From assembly GCF_013340285.1 (NCBI RefSeq), contig NZ_BLVO01000013.1, positions 479,574-543,573 on the forward strand: a DNA stretch of 64,000 nucleotides. The letters run 5' to 3'. Source of the stretch: Desulfovibrio subterraneus (GTDB taxonomy: Bacteria; Desulfobacterota; Desulfovibrionia; Desulfovibrionales; Desulfovibrionaceae). The stretch's first letter is position 1. Each line of letters begins with the position of its first letter. The notes beneath the pieces are model-generated. The model did not search any database. It saw only the letters and a list, made by a program, of their open reading frames with translations, and was not told the origin of the DNA. Shown here in pieces: positions 52,615 to 62,966 of this stretch. Made by a program: the position numbers and the translations under genes.

Positions 52615-53211
52615 TTATTTGTGTTCAGTGTCAAGCTCGGTCTGTGCGCGCTGCTTGAGTTCGGCGTCGGCCTTGGGGTTGGCAAGCAGAGCCTCGAAAT
52701 GAGGTTTCGCCTTGTCGGGCTGCTTGAGGAAATGTTTGTAGATGATGCCGAGATTGTAGCGGGCAGAGGCATCGTCTTCCAGCGCAATGAGGCTCTCGAA
52801 CACTTCCACGGCTTCTGCGGGCTTCTGTTCATTGAAGAGGATGATGCCGTGCATGTACAGCACCTGCGGATCGGAAGGTGCCACTACCTGTGCCTTCTGC
52901 ACAAAGAAACCGGCGCGGTTCCAGTCTTGCTGGCGGATGAAGAAGTCGGTGAGCTGCTTGAGCACACCTACGTTATTGGGGTCTTCCTTCATCAGCGCCA
53001 TCAGGTGCGTGAGTTCGTCTGTTCCGCTTTCGGCGCCGCCACCGGCAGGCATGGCTTGCGCAGCTTGCTGTCTGCCCGGTTCGGTCAGGTTGGGATGCGA
53101 AGTGCGATATGCGAACGACGCGACAAGAATGGCACACAGGCTGAGGCCGATGAGACCGAGAACGAGCTTCTTGCCGCCGTTGAGAGCGGTGAGTGCAATA
53201 TTAGTTGCCAT
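52615..53211 (-). CDS. TPR protein at the end of the ccm array (CcmI/NrfG-like)
   Basis: 198 residues from ATG 53211 (GGAG site, overlaps the end of ccmD). One membrane helix near residues 15-35, then a periplasmic domain with TPR-type repeats (DPNNVGVLKQLTDFFIRQQDWNRAGFF; PQVLYMHGIILFNEQKPAEAVEVFE; ASARYNLGIIYKHF). In other System I clusters the TPR subunit handles apocytochrome delivery to the haem ligase. No CcmH or CcmG thioredoxin domain is seen. Confidence 0.82.
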   Translation of the reverse strand: MATNIALTALNGGKKLVLGLIGLSLCAILVASFAYRTSHPNLTEPGRQQAAQAMPAGGGAESGTDELTHLMALMKEDPNNVGVLKQLTDFFIRQQDWNRAGFFVQKAQVVAPSDPQVLYMHGIILFNEQKPAEAVEVFESLIALEDDASARYNLGIIYKHFLKQPDKAKPHFEALLANPKADAELKQRAQTELDTEHK

Positions 53212-53362
53212 TATGGGACTCCGTTCCGGAATCTGCCAGCAGTTCCATCTGGCGGATACGTTTTTCAATCTGCTTCTGGTTTGCTGCCAGAAGGCCTATG
53301 TAGCCGCCCAAGCCGAGCCAGATGGCGATGTTGGCCATGAGAAGCCAGGTTGAATTTTCCAT
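53201..53362 (-). CDS. ccmD: small haem-exporter subunit CcmD
   Basis: 53 residues: MENSTWLLMANIAIWLGLGGYIGLLA makes one membrane helix and is followed by a basic, coiled tail (ANQKQIEKRIRQMELL), exactly the CcmD layout. It lies between ccmC and the TPR gene and overlaps the latter by 11 bases. Confidence 0.88.
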   Translation of the reverse strand: MENSTWLLMANIAIWLGLGGYIGLLAANQKQIEKRIRQMELLADSGTESHNGN

Positions 53363-53392
53363 ATACCTCTCCTGAATTATGCCCGGAGGGCG

Positions 53393-54070
53393 TTACATGT
53401 CTTCACAGGTAGCCATGGTGTCGAGCCTGTCCGTCATGGCGGACTGGCGCGTGCGCACTGCCGTGAGTGCCAGCCAGAACAGGCCGAAGGTCAGCACGCA
53501 GGCAATAACGGTCAGCTTCATTTCCGGCTCCAGCCCGCCGCCCTTGGATGCGAACACCGCAGGGTGGATGGAGCGCCACAGGCGGGCGGAAAGAAAGACC
53601 AGCGGAACATCAACAAAGGCGGCAATGCCGAGCACTGCGCAGACCACTGCGCGACGTTCGCGCGACAGGGCCATGGAACGGAGGATGAGATAGCCCGCAT
53701 AGACGAACCACATGATGAGCGTGGTGGTGAGGCGCGGGTCCCATGTCCACCATACCCCCCAGCTGTGCTTGCCCCAGACCATGCCTGTGGCAAGGGCGAG
53801 TCCGCTGAAAAGTACACCGATTTCGGCGCAGGCACCGGCAAGGTTATCCCAGAACCATGTGCGCTTCTTCAGGTACATGATGGAAGCGACAAAAACCACG
53901 GCGAAGCTGAAGAGCGACCACCATGCCAGCGGCAGGTGGAAGTAGAAGATCTTCTGCACAATGCCCATGGTCTGCTCGACGGGGGCGTAGATGAATATGA
54001 GGTACTGGCAGATGGCAAAGGCAATTCCGGCTGCCAGAGAAGTGAACGTGATCCAGTTTTCGCGCATCAT
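53393..54070 (-). CDS. ccmC: haem exporter protein CcmC
   Basis: 225 residues, six membrane helices. The haem-handling tryptophan-rich motif is WGVWWTWDPRLTTTLIMW. Together with CcmABD it loads haem onto CcmE in the periplasm. The next gene, ccmB, starts 85 bases upstream on the same strand. Confidence 0.94.
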   Translation of the reverse strand: MMRENWITFTSLAAGIAFAICQYLIFIYAPVEQTMGIVQKIFYFHLPLAWWSLFSFAVVFVASIMYLKKRTWFWDNLAGACAEIGVLFSGLALATGMVWGKHSWGVWWTWDPRLTTTLIMWFVYAGYLILRSMALSRERRAVVCAVLGIAAFVDVPLVFLSARLWRSIHPAVFASKGGGLEPEMKLTVIACVLTFGLFWLALTAVRTRQSAMTDRLDTMATCEDM

Positions 54071-54155
54071 GGCCTCGCTGCGAAGAGGGTTGCGGGGGTG
54101 GCGGATCTGCGGTGTGCGGCGCAGGCATATCCGATTTGGCTACGGCAGTCTCGTA

Positions 54156-54833
54156 TCATTCTTCACCGCTATACACAAAGCCGAAGAGCAGCAGACCGGT
54201 GGCGCCGAACAGGGCGTCAAAGGCTGCGGCAAGGCCCAGCCAGTTGCTTGCACCTTCCGGAATATCGCCGGAAAAGGCAGCGGCTCCGATGCGGATGCCC
54301 GCCAGCAGAACCGGTATGAGCAGCGGAAAGAGAATGATCGACAGCAGGGATTCCCTGGCAGCCTGCCCCTGCGACAGCGCACCGAGCAGCGAGCCGAGCA
54401 TGACCACGCCTATGTCCGTGAGCAGAAGAACGGCAAGTCCGGTGGCCCAGTGCTCAGAAACACTCTGCCCGAGAAACACGATGGTAGCCGGGACGAAAAC
54501 CAGCTGGGCGCAGAGCAGCAGAATCAAGCCTGCAAGGGCCTTGCCCAGCCAGACGGATTGCACCGGCATGGGCGAAAGCAGCAGGCCGAAGCGCGCCCCG
54601 TTCTGTTCCTCAATACTGAACAGCGTGTTGAAGATGAGCACCTGACAGAAGGCAGAGGCCAGCCAGAAAATGGAGGCGGCCGCCTGTGGTGCCATGACTT
54701 CACCAACCTGCTGAGACAGGCTGAACACGAATATGAGCAGCAGACCGAGCAGCAGGGCCTGAATCAGCCCCGTGCCGCGGGCCAGAACAAGGCGCAGATC
54801 TTTTGCAGCTATTGTAGCGGCATATTTCAGCAT
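54156..54833 (-). CDS. ccmB: haem exporter permease CcmB
   Basis: 225 residues and six membrane helices. Typical start LKYAATIAAKDLRLVLARGTGL and Leu-rich helices, with LFSIEEQNGARFGLLLSP matching the family loop. It overlaps ccmA by seven bases, and with CcmA forms the ABC module that releases holo-CcmE. Confidence 0.93.
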   Translation of the reverse strand: MLKYAATIAAKDLRLVLARGTGLIQALLLGLLLIFVFSLSQQVGEVMAPQAAASIFWLASAFCQVLIFNTLFSIEEQNGARFGLLLSPMPVQSVWLGKALAGLILLLCAQLVFVPATIVFLGQSVSEHWATGLAVLLLTDIGVVMLGSLLGALSQGQAARESLLSIILFPLLIPVLLAGIRIGAAAFSGDIPEGASNWLGLAAAFDALFGATGLLLFGFVYSGEE

Positions 54834-55474
54834 ACGGCCTCCGGCGTGTAACCGCTGGCAGGACCGTAATAGTCGACTCGCTTGTCACGAATGGCGAGCA
54901 CATTGTCAGCCCGGACAAGGTCGGCCGCCACGGAGTGGCTTATCCACACAAGTCCGGCACCGCGTTCGCGCGCCGTTGCAATTTCATTATGCAGAATGGA
55001 CATGGAGCGCACATCCAGCCCCGTTCCCGGCTCGTCCAGCAGGATGAGCGAGGGGTTGAGGAGGAATACACGGGCAAGGTTCAGGCGCTGGGCCATGCCG
55101 CGCGAGAAGGTGCCTGCCCGTTCAAAGGCAAAGCGCTTCAGTTCTACCCGCTCCAGTGCCTCAAGAAGTTCGTTCTCTCCGATGTTCAGGTCGTGAACCG
55201 AGGACCAGAAGGACAGATTCTCCATGGCCGAGAGATCAGGGTAGATGAAGGTCTGGTGTCCCACATAGCCCACACCTGCGTCACCGGCGTTGCACTCAAC
55301 CGCGCCGGCACTGGGCCGGGCAAGCCCGGCCATGATCTTGAGCAGGGTGGATTTGCCCGCACCGTTGGGTCCGGCAAGGATGGTGACCGTTCCGGCTTCC
55401 ACCGTGCAGGTCACATCCTTGATGATGAGCTTGGTGCCATAGAACTTGGCAACCTTGTCCAGCTTACAGAGCAT
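54827..55474 (-). CDS. ccmA: ABC transporter ATPase CcmA
   Basis: 215 residues with Walker A GPNGAGKST, signature LNLARVFLLNPSLILLDEPG-type (the LSGG position reads FSRGMAQRLNLARVF), Walker B LILLDEP, and the H-loop VWISHS. It overlaps ccmF by 11 bases. The energy-coupling unit of the CcmABCD complex. Confidence 0.94.
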   Translation of the reverse strand: MLCKLDKVAKFYGTKLIIKDVTCTVEAGTVTILAGPNGAGKSTLLKIMAGLARPSAGAVECNAGDAGVGYVGHQTFIYPDLSAMENLSFWSSVHDLNIGENELLEALERVELKRFAFERAGTFSRGMAQRLNLARVFLLNPSLILLDEPGTGLDVRSMSILHNEIATARERGAGLVWISHSVAADLVRADNVLAIRDKRVDYYGPASGYTPEAVC

Positions 55475-57377
55475 CTTCTTCCCTGCGTTCTCTGTTGCGA
55501 TAGCTGCAAAGGCCCAGCAGCGGGAAGAGACACATGAGCGTGCCGCCTATCCATACCCAGTTCACCAGCGGGTTCACGCTGAGCTTCAGGGTTGCGGCTT
55601 CGGTCTCGTCGGCGCCGAGCAGGGTGCCGTAGAGTTCGTTGCCGAGCGAAGGAATGGTGGCCGCTTCGGAGAAGGCGCTGCGCTGGAACTTGTGGTACAG
55701 GCGGCGCTGGGGCTGCATGGTGCCGACGAACTTGCCGTCCTTTGTTACTTCAAGGTCAGCCTGAATGAAGATGTAGGCGCGTTCGCTGCCCTGATGCAAT
55801 TTCTTGTAGGTGAAGGTGTAGTCGCCAACCTGCATGGTTTCGCCGACCTTGATCTCACCTTCCGCTTCCGCCTTGTAGGGGCCGGATATGGCCACGCCGA
55901 GCACGGTCAGAGCAAGGCCCACGTGTACGCCGTATGCGGCGATGGAGCGCATGTTCCTGCGCATGGCAGGTTCGGAGGCGAACATCAGGAGTATGCCCGC
56001 AATGCCTGCCAGTGCGGTGGCACCACCGGCAATGGCCATGGGCATGGTGAAGCCCTGCGTATACAGAACGCCTGCAAAGGCGGCAAAGGCGGCACCGACA
56101 ATGGCGGCCTTCTTGGTATCACGGATGCCGCCCTTCCAGCCGAGCCACGGACAGACCATGAGCAGGGCGGAGAGGATGACGAACAGCGGCAGACATACTC
56201 GGTTGTAGAAGGCGGGCTCCAGACCGACCGGATTCTCGCTCCAGAACTTGGAGAACACGGGCCACATGGTGGCGAAGAGGATGATCACGCCCAGCGTCAT
56301 CAGTACCCATGCGGCGATGACAAGGAAGCCTTCGCGGCTTGCGATGTCGGACAGCGGACGGGAATCAGGATGACGGTACTGAATGGAGATCAGCAGGCTG
56401 ATGAAGGTGAACACTATGATGAAAATAAGCAGGGGGGTGCCCACACCGCCGTCGCCGAAGGCGTGCAGCGAATCAACCACGCCGCTGCGGACCAGATAGG
56501 TGGCGAAGAATGCCGAGATGCTGGTCAGCGCGATGAGGAAGATGTTTATGCGGTGCAGTTTGTTGCGGCGCGTTTCGATAACTGAGGTATGCAGAAATGC
56601 GGATGCAACGAGCCAGGGAATGAGCGATGCGTTTTCAACGGGGTCCCATGCCCAGTAACCGCCCCAGCCGAGTTCCATGTAGGACCACCAGCCGCCGAGG
56701 ATGATGCCTGCGGTCAGGGTGAGCCATGCGATGAGAATGAAGTTGCGGGAAATTTCGGTCCACGAGCCTTCCTGCTTGTAGGTGCCGTTCAGCGCCTGCG
56801 CAAGGGCAAGACAGCCGGGAATGGTGAAACCGCCGTACCCGAGGAACAGCAACGGGGGGTGGAAGATCATGCCCGGGTTCTGCAGCAGGGGGTTCAGGCC
56901 GTTGCCGTCTGCGGGGGCAGGGTCAACCATCTTGAAGGGGTTGCTCCATGCGGTGAGCAGCAGCAGGAAGAAGGCCATAACGGCAAGGAAGATAATCCAG
57001 AACCACAGCTTGGTGCCGTCCGAAAGGCTCTGGTAGGCGTCTGAAGTAAGGAAGAATACGCCGAAAATGGCCACTGACCATGCCCAGAAAAGTAGAGAAC
57101 CGGCCTGTCCGGCCCAGAAGGCGGTCATGCGGTAGAAGGTGGCGAGGTCAAGGCTGGTGTAGCTGGCTACATAGACGTTGGTGAAATCGTAGTTCACCAG
57201 CGCCCAGAGCAGGATGAAGCAGCTTACGGTCATCAGGGCGGTGACCATGAGATGGGCTTTTTCCATCCACGGCAGTATCAGGGTGCGGCCCTGCCATATC
57301 TGCATGACGGCCACAAGGCCGAAGCCGACGGAAAACATGAGTGACGCCACGAGCAAGAGATACGCGAGAAGGTGCAT
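55464..57377 (-). CDS. ccmF: cytochrome c haem lyase subunit CcmF
   Basis: 637 residues, about 15 membrane helices. The haem-binding WWD-type segment is LGWGGYWAWDPVENASLIPWL; conserved His in HTSVIETRR and in the first helices frame it. CcmF, with CcmH in the canonical system, ligates haem to the CxxCH of apocytochromes. Second gene of the array, after ccmE. Confidence 0.94.
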   Translation of the reverse strand: MHLLAYLLLVASLMFSVGFGLVAVMQIWQGRTLILPWMEKAHLMVTALMTVSCFILLWALVNYDFTNVYVASYTSLDLATFYRMTAFWAGQAGSLLFWAWSVAIFGVFFLTSDAYQSLSDGTKLWFWIIFLAVMAFFLLLLTAWSNPFKMVDPAPADGNGLNPLLQNPGMIFHPPLLFLGYGGFTIPGCLALAQALNGTYKQEGSWTEISRNFILIAWLTLTAGIILGGWWSYMELGWGGYWAWDPVENASLIPWLVASAFLHTSVIETRRNKLHRINIFLIALTSISAFFATYLVRSGVVDSLHAFGDGGVGTPLLIFIIVFTFISLLISIQYRHPDSRPLSDIASREGFLVIAAWVLMTLGVIILFATMWPVFSKFWSENPVGLEPAFYNRVCLPLFVILSALLMVCPWLGWKGGIRDTKKAAIVGAAFAAFAGVLYTQGFTMPMAIAGGATALAGIAGILLMFASEPAMRRNMRSIAAYGVHVGLALTVLGVAISGPYKAEAEGEIKVGETMQVGDYTFTYKKLHQGSERAYIFIQADLEVTKDGKFVGTMQPQRRLYHKFQRSAFSEAATIPSLGNELYGTLLGADETEAATLKLSVNPLVNWVWIGGTLMCLFPLLGLCSYRNRERREEDAL

Positions 57378-57457
57378 GATACTCCTTCAGCCGGAATCCG
57401 GCGCAGAGATTGGGGTATGGTTGCTGGTCCGTGTCGGTAGGCTGTACGGTCCGGGGA

Positions 57458-57874
57458 CTATTCCTGACGGTTTTCCTTCTGATACTTGGAAGGACATTTG
57501 GTCATGAGCGTCTTGGCGGTGAAGTTCTTGCCGGACGCATCAAGACCGCCCTCCACAATGACCTCAACCCCGGGCTTGAACGTGTCGGGCACTGCTCCGC
57601 GGTAGGTTATGCGCATTTCGAGGGACGTATTGTCCTTGTCTTCGATGAGGAAGGAAACACCGGGGCCGTTGGGAACATCTTCAATGCCCTCTGCCTTAAC
57701 GGTGCCGAAAAGCCGTACGGAGTGCAGTTTTTCGGCCGGCATTGCCAGCGCTTCGGATACGTTCAGGAAGTAGACACTGTTCTCGGAAAGCCCCGAAAAC
57801 AGCAGATAGCCAACGCCGCCGAGGAAGAGAAGCAGCGCCGCAAGGTAGACGCTTTTACCATTCTTTTTTGCCAC
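57458..57874 (-). CDS. ccmE: haem chaperone CcmE, CxxxY type
   Basis: 138 residues from GTG 57874 (AGGAGG site). One membrane helix (about 9-29) and the beta-barrel domain (SVRLFGTVKAEGIEDVPNG, VSFLIEDKDN, MRITYRGAVPDTFKPG). The haem-binding His of the classic HxxxY is Cys here: CPSKY, Cys127 and Tyr131. This CxxxY variant is known from Desulfovibrio-type CcmE and goes with System I* clusters that lack CcmH. First gene of the array. Confidence 0.94.
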   Translation of the reverse strand: MAKKNGKSVYLAALLLFLGGVGYLLFSGLSENSVYFLNVSEALAMPAEKLHSVRLFGTVKAEGIEDVPNGPGVSFLIEDKDNTSLEMRITYRGAVPDTFKPGVEVIVEGGLDASGKNFTAKTLMTKCPSKYQKENRQE

Positions 57875-58086
57875 AGGGCCTCCTGAAATTGTCAATGGCA
57901 ACAAAGTTGGGCCATATTAGTATTTATTCCTGATAAGAGGTGTCTTACGCGCTTTCAAGCCCGAGTCAACCTCTGCAAGCGGATGTATCGTAGATGATGC
58001 TGATATTCCAAGTAAAAATATTATACATCACCCGGGTGCTTTGTGTGGTAATCTTCTGTAATTGCTGAATAACAGTGTCTCTGGTG

Positions 58087-59121
58087 TCAGGCGCCGGATT
58101 TCGTCAGCTGGCTCCGTTTGCGGCGCGCAAGCTGGCGCAGGTCTTCCACGCGGTCTGTCTCATCCACAATTTCCTTGCCCAGAATCTCTTCAAGCACGTC
58201 CTCCAGCGCTACCACGCCGGAAAGGCCGCCGTATTCGTCCAGAACCACGAAAAGGTGCATGCGTACTTCGAGAAAGTTGAGGAGCAGCTTGTCCAGCGTT
58301 ACGGATTCCAGAACAAAGTGCACGGGGCGCATGATCTCGGCGAGTTTGGTTTCGTCGCGGTCGGCGGCTATTTCTTCCAGAATCGCACGGCGCAGCACAA
58401 GGCCCACCATGTCTTCGTTGTGTTCGTCGTATACCGGGATGCGGCTGTAGTGCCAGAAGTCGCCTTGTTCGCGGGCCTGCTGCACTGTCATGTCTGCGGG
58501 CAGCGAAAAGGTGACTGTGCGGGGGGTCATGATGTCTTCCACCCGCTTATGGTCAAGTGAGAGGATGTTGCGGATGGAGGTTTCTTCATACGGTTTGATG
58601 GAGCCGGAACGGCGGGAAAGGCTCACAACGGCGCGTATGTCGTCTTCCGTGGTGTGCGGGCTGCTCTTTTCAGGGGTGAGCATGCGGGTCAGCGCACCGC
58701 CGACAATGATGACCGGCTTGAGGCTCCAGACCAGAAAGGCCAGCGGGCGGGCGATGACGGGCGCCAGCGGACGGGCATAGGAAACGCCCAGAGTCTTGGG
58801 GATGACTTCGGAAAAAATGAGAATGGCGACAGTGAAGGCCGCGGCGAAAACGGCCATGTACTGGGGGCCGAACACGTCGGCAAACGCGGCACCGGCCACG
58901 GCGGCGCCTGCGGTGTTGGCCACTGTGTTCAGGGTAAGAACAGCCGTGATGGGTTCTTCTATACGCTGTCTCAGCCGGTAGAGAATTTCACCGGACCGCC
59001 TGCCGTCGTTACGCAGGCGTTCTATGTAGCTCCAGGGGATGGAATAGAGAACTGCCTCGGTCACGGAACAGGATGCAGATATGAGAACGGCAAATGCAAC
59101 GGCGAGAGTGAGTTCAAGCAT
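58087..59121 (-). CDS. CNNM/CBS-domain membrane protein (hemolysin C / CorC type)
   Basis: 344 residues. A DUF21-type transmembrane domain (1-165; NTVANTAGAAVAGAAF, FSEVIPKTLG) is followed by two CBS domains (VEDIMTPRTVTFSLP; IPVYDEHNEDMVGLVLRR; HLFVVLDEYGGLSGVVALEDVLEEILG). Such proteins move Mg2+ or Co2+ or regulate those that do. It ends in a basic tail without the usual CorC_HlyC domain, so it is shorter than many. Apparently monocistronic. Confidence 0.88.
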   Translation of the reverse strand: MLELTLAVAFAVLISASCSVTEAVLYSIPWSYIERLRNDGRRSGEILYRLRQRIEEPITAVLTLNTVANTAGAAVAGAAFADVFGPQYMAVFAAAFTVAILIFSEVIPKTLGVSYARPLAPVIARPLAFLVWSLKPVIIVGGALTRMLTPEKSSPHTTEDDIRAVVSLSRRSGSIKPYEETSIRNILSLDHKRVEDIMTPRTVTFSLPADMTVQQAREQGDFWHYSRIPVYDEHNEDMVGLVLRRAILEEIAADRDETKLAEIMRPVHFVLESVTLDKLLLNFLEVRMHLFVVLDEYGGLSGVVALEDVLEEILGKEIVDETDRVEDLRQLARRKRSQLTKSGA

Positions 59122-59400
59122 GTTGTTTCCTTCCGCCGGGTGTGGCGGAGCGGGGGTGGTTTGGGGATTGCGTGATCCGGCTATTGTATAAAGGCTGAGG
59201 TGGGAATTGCAAGCTTTTCAGGGGGCGTGAAAATGCGAATAACGGGGCTGTTATGCGCTTCTTGCCAAAACTCCCTGCGCGTGCCAAGAAACGCGCAGCC
59301 TGCAGCGGCTTGGTGCACATGTATTGCCCGCCGCATCTAACACTTCGGCATTGCTATGGAATAGCTGCAGGTTCCGGTTACACTTACAGCAGGAGACACG

Positions 59401-60020
59401 ATGCCCCGGATTCGCAATATCCTTCTTGACCGTGACGGCACGGTGATTCTCGACAAGCACTACCAACATGATCCGGCAGAACTCGAATTCGAGTCCGGTG
59501 CGGTTGAAGGGCTTGCGCGTCTTGCCGGAGCAGGCATGCGCTTTTTCGTTCTGACCAACCAGTCCGGCATTGGACGCGGCTATTTTTCCGAACAGGCCAT
59601 GGATGCCTGTACCCGGAGGCTGGACGAAATGCTTGCCGCCCACGGCGTAGTAGTGACGGATACCATCTACTGCCCGCATGCGCCGGAAGATACCTGCCGT
59701 TGCCGCAAGCCTGATACGGGCATGTGGGAAGTGCTGCGCGAGAGGCACGGGCTGTTGCCGGAAGAATGCGTGATGATCGGTGACAAGATTGCCGATGTGC
59801 ACTTCGGTCTCAGGGCCGGACTTGCCGCCTCGGTGCTTGTACTGACAGGCAAAGGCGAAAAGCAGGCCCGCAAGCTTGGCCTGCCGGATTTTGAGTCCTG
59901 CCCCGCATCACGGTGGATGGACACCGGCAATGTGGAAGGCGGATGGCCGAACTGTGTTGCCCGTGATCTTGAAGGGGCGGCGCAGTGGATACTTGAATCC
60001 CTGCATGAGCCGGAGGCGTA

Positions 60021-60021
<1 letters not shown>
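59401..60021 (+). CDS. gmhB: D,D-heptose 1,7-bisphosphate phosphatase
   Basis: 206 residues of the HAD superfamily. Nucleophile motif LLDRDGTV (Asp11 and Asp13 region), TNQSGIGRGYF, and the zinc loop CPHAPEDTCRCRKPDTGM (three Cys and a His), which separates GmhB from other HAD phosphatases. It removes the 7-phosphate in ADP-heptose synthesis for LPS core. Its TAA overlaps the next ATG (TAATG), so it is coupled to the heptosyltransferase. Confidence 0.94.
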
Positions 60022-61064
<1,043 letters not shown>

Positions 61065-61086
61065 TTGCCGGATTTTGACGAATAAC

Positions 61087-61122
61087 AGACGGGCGTGGTG
61101 TTTATGCACCACGCCCGTCTGA
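61087..61122. terminator. terminator hairpin, left flank of repeat copy 3
   Basis: CAGACGGGCGTGGTG-TTTAT-CACCACGCCCGTCTG-type stem. Nearly the same hairpin stands at 61264 on the other side of the repeat. Confidence 0.85.
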
Positions 61123-61263
61123 CGTTGATAAGAGCATTTTTGAGTGGTTTGCCTCCGGCGGGCAGGGGGATAATCCCCCTGCACCCGGTGTAAGCGATAA
61201 AGTGCATCTTTGGGCTTCAATTCCGGCTTAATGATGATTGTGTTTTTATTGAGGGGCGTCAAA
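61122..61263. repeat. convergent-intergenic repeat, copy 3 (diverged)
   Basis: It has the common GCCTCCGGCGGGCAGG, a hairpin GCAGGGGGA/TCCCCCTGC (61162-61182), then GCACC and TTCCGGCTTAA. Stem bases differ from copies 1 and 2 but remain paired. Flanked on both sides by the same terminator hairpin, between waaF and the convergent cbiO. Confidence 0.75.
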
Positions 61264-61300
61264 CAGACGGACGTGGTGTGTATGCACCACGCCCGTTTTT
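61264..61300. terminator. terminator hairpin, right flank of repeat copy 3
   Basis: CAGACGGACGTGGTG-TGTATG-CACCACGCCCG then TTTTT. Differs from the left copy by few bases. Confidence 0.85.
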
Positions 61301-61340
61301 CTTTGTATTCTGACTGAATCTCGCAAATACTCGGCTGTGA

Positions 61341-62117
61341 TCAGGAGGCGTTATCCTCGTGCTTGTGGTCTACATTGCCGCCGTCGTGAATATGAACGTG
61401 AACATGCGGCACGTATTCGGCATCCTGCACAATACCCTTGCGCAACGTGACGAAGCGCGAGCAGGTGCGTTCCAGAAAATCCCAGTCGTGCGAGATGATG
61501 CAACGGGTAATGGGCAGCCCGTTCAGGTGCTCGATAAGGCGCGCACGCGTGTCCGGATCAAGATCGTTTGTAGGTTCGTCGAGCAGCAGCACCTTGGGTT
61601 GCATAGCCAGCACTGAGGCAAGGGCCACCATCTTTTTTTCACCGCCGGAAAGCCGGTGTGTCACGCGGTCCTCGAAGCCATGCAACCCCAGAGAGTGCAG
61701 GGTTGCAAGGGCAACCTCACGGGCTTCATCGGGTGACATGCCCAGATTGAGCGGGCCAAAGGCCACGTCTTCAATGACGGTGGGAGAGAAAAGCTGATCG
61801 TCGGATTGCTGAAAAAGATATCCCACCTCACGGCGCAGCATTTGAAAGCCCTTTTCGCCGGTCACTATGCCGCCGTTATACCATACATGCCCCTGCGATG
61901 GTTTTATGAGGCCCATCATGGTATGCAACAGGGTCGTCTTGCCACTGCCGTTGTGGCCTATCAAGGCAACACGATCCCCTTCAAACAGGGTGATGGTGGC
62001 GTTATCCAGCGCCCGCGTGGCAGAGCCGGGATAGGAGTAACTTATATTTTCTGCACGGAGTAGAGGCAGGCCGATTTCTGCGGCCGTGTGATGTTTGCAG
62101 TCGGGAGTATGTGTCAT
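61341..62117 (-). CDS. cbiO: cobalt/nickel ECF transporter ATPase CbiO
   Basis: 258 residues from ATG 62117 (overlaps cbiQ by four bases). Walker A GHNGSGKTT, Q-loop region YLFQQSDDQLFSPTVIEDVAFGPLNLG typical of ECF ATPases, LSGGEKKMVALASVLAMQPKVLLLDEPTNDLDP, and the H-loop IISHD. The C-terminus is unusually His-rich (HVHVHIHDGG, then HKHE), suggesting metal binding. Imports Co2+ or Ni2+ with CbiM and CbiQ. Confidence 0.92.
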   Translation of the reverse strand: MTHTPDCKHHTAAEIGLPLLRAENISYSYPGSATRALDNATITLFEGDRVALIGHNGSGKTTLLHTMMGLIKPSQGHVWYNGGIVTGEKGFQMLRREVGYLFQQSDDQLFSPTVIEDVAFGPLNLGMSPDEAREVALATLHSLGLHGFEDRVTHRLSGGEKKMVALASVLAMQPKVLLLDEPTNDLDPDTRARLIEHLNGLPITRCIISHDWDFLERTCSRFVTLRKGIVQDAEYVPHVHVHIHDGGNVDHKHEDNAS

Positions 62118-62899
62118 GGCATTACCGTGAGCGGGCCGAAGCGCAGGATGAGGTCGTAGCCGAAGCTGATGGCAAAGGGAGCTGTAATCATGAGTGCTGT
62201 GGCAATGTCCTGCAGATGCAGCCGTTGTTCGTGCAGGGTGCGGAACGTGCCTGAAAAACCGCGCAGCCGCATGGCGCTGTTTACGCGTTCGGCTCTGTCC
62301 CAGCTCCGCACGAGCACCATGGCGGCAAGGTTTGCATAGGTTCTGTACGTGTGCATGTTTGTACCCGGAATAAAACCTCTGATTTTGGCCGCAGTACACA
62401 GGCGTTCATACTCCTGTGCAATGACATGGATGTAGCGCCACGTGAAGAGAAAGAGCAGGGCCAGCTTGTCGGGAACATGCAGTGACGACAGGGCGGAACC
62501 CGTTGCAGTGACTGTGGACGTGGCTATGAGCGCGATGAAGGTGAGGATGATGGCGTTTGACTTGAGGGTAATGAGCGCGGCAAGGCGTATGCCTTCCGCA
62601 GTGGCCGTCAGGGGGCCGAAGTTCGCCAGAGGTGTGCCGGGGGTGGAAAAGGGCAGGAATATCCACAGCAGGGCCATGAACAGGTTCACCAGAGCCATGC
62701 GTCGCATCAGCGGACCTGCCGGAGGGCGGGCCATGGCCATGAGCAGCAGGGAGATGGCAAGTACCGCAAGGGCGCTTTCCATGTGCTGCATTAGCGCGGT
62801 GGGGATGGCGGAACAGACTGCTGCGAGTATCTTGCATCGGGGGTCAAGTCTGTGCATGGGGCTGGTGCCCGAGGAAAACGGCTCTTCTAGCATCCGCAC
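62114..62899 (-). CDS. cbiQ: cobalt/nickel ECF transporter permease CbiQ
   Basis: 261 residues, about five membrane helices, the coupling T-component. The Ala-Arg-Gly coupling motif regions are visible as CTAAKIRGF and NSAMRLRGFSG. Start 62899 or the ATG six bases downstream. The gap to cbiM is only 67 bases, too small for a cbiN gene. Confidence 0.92.
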   Translation of the reverse strand: MRMLEEPFSSGTSPMHRLDPRCKILAAVCSAIPTALMQHMESALAVLAISLLLMAMARPPAGPLMRRMALVNLFMALLWIFLPFSTPGTPLANFGPLTATAEGIRLAALITLKSNAIILTFIALIATSTVTATGSALSSLHVPDKLALLFLFTWRYIHVIAQEYERLCTAAKIRGFIPGTNMHTYRTYANLAAMVLVRSWDRAERVNSAMRLRGFSGTFRTLHEQRLHLQDIATALMITAPFAISFGYDLILRFGPLTVMP

Positions 62900-62966
62900 A
62901 TCCTGTTATGGCAGCCCGTGAGGCAGACGGCAGCTCCGGAGATTGAGATAGCAGTGTGCTGCATGC

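Noticed and set aside
52309-53340. 343-codon plus-strand frame opposite the TPR gene
   Set aside because: Begins in AT-rich non-coding DNA and overlaps ccmD and the TPR gene, whose motifs are clear on the other strand.
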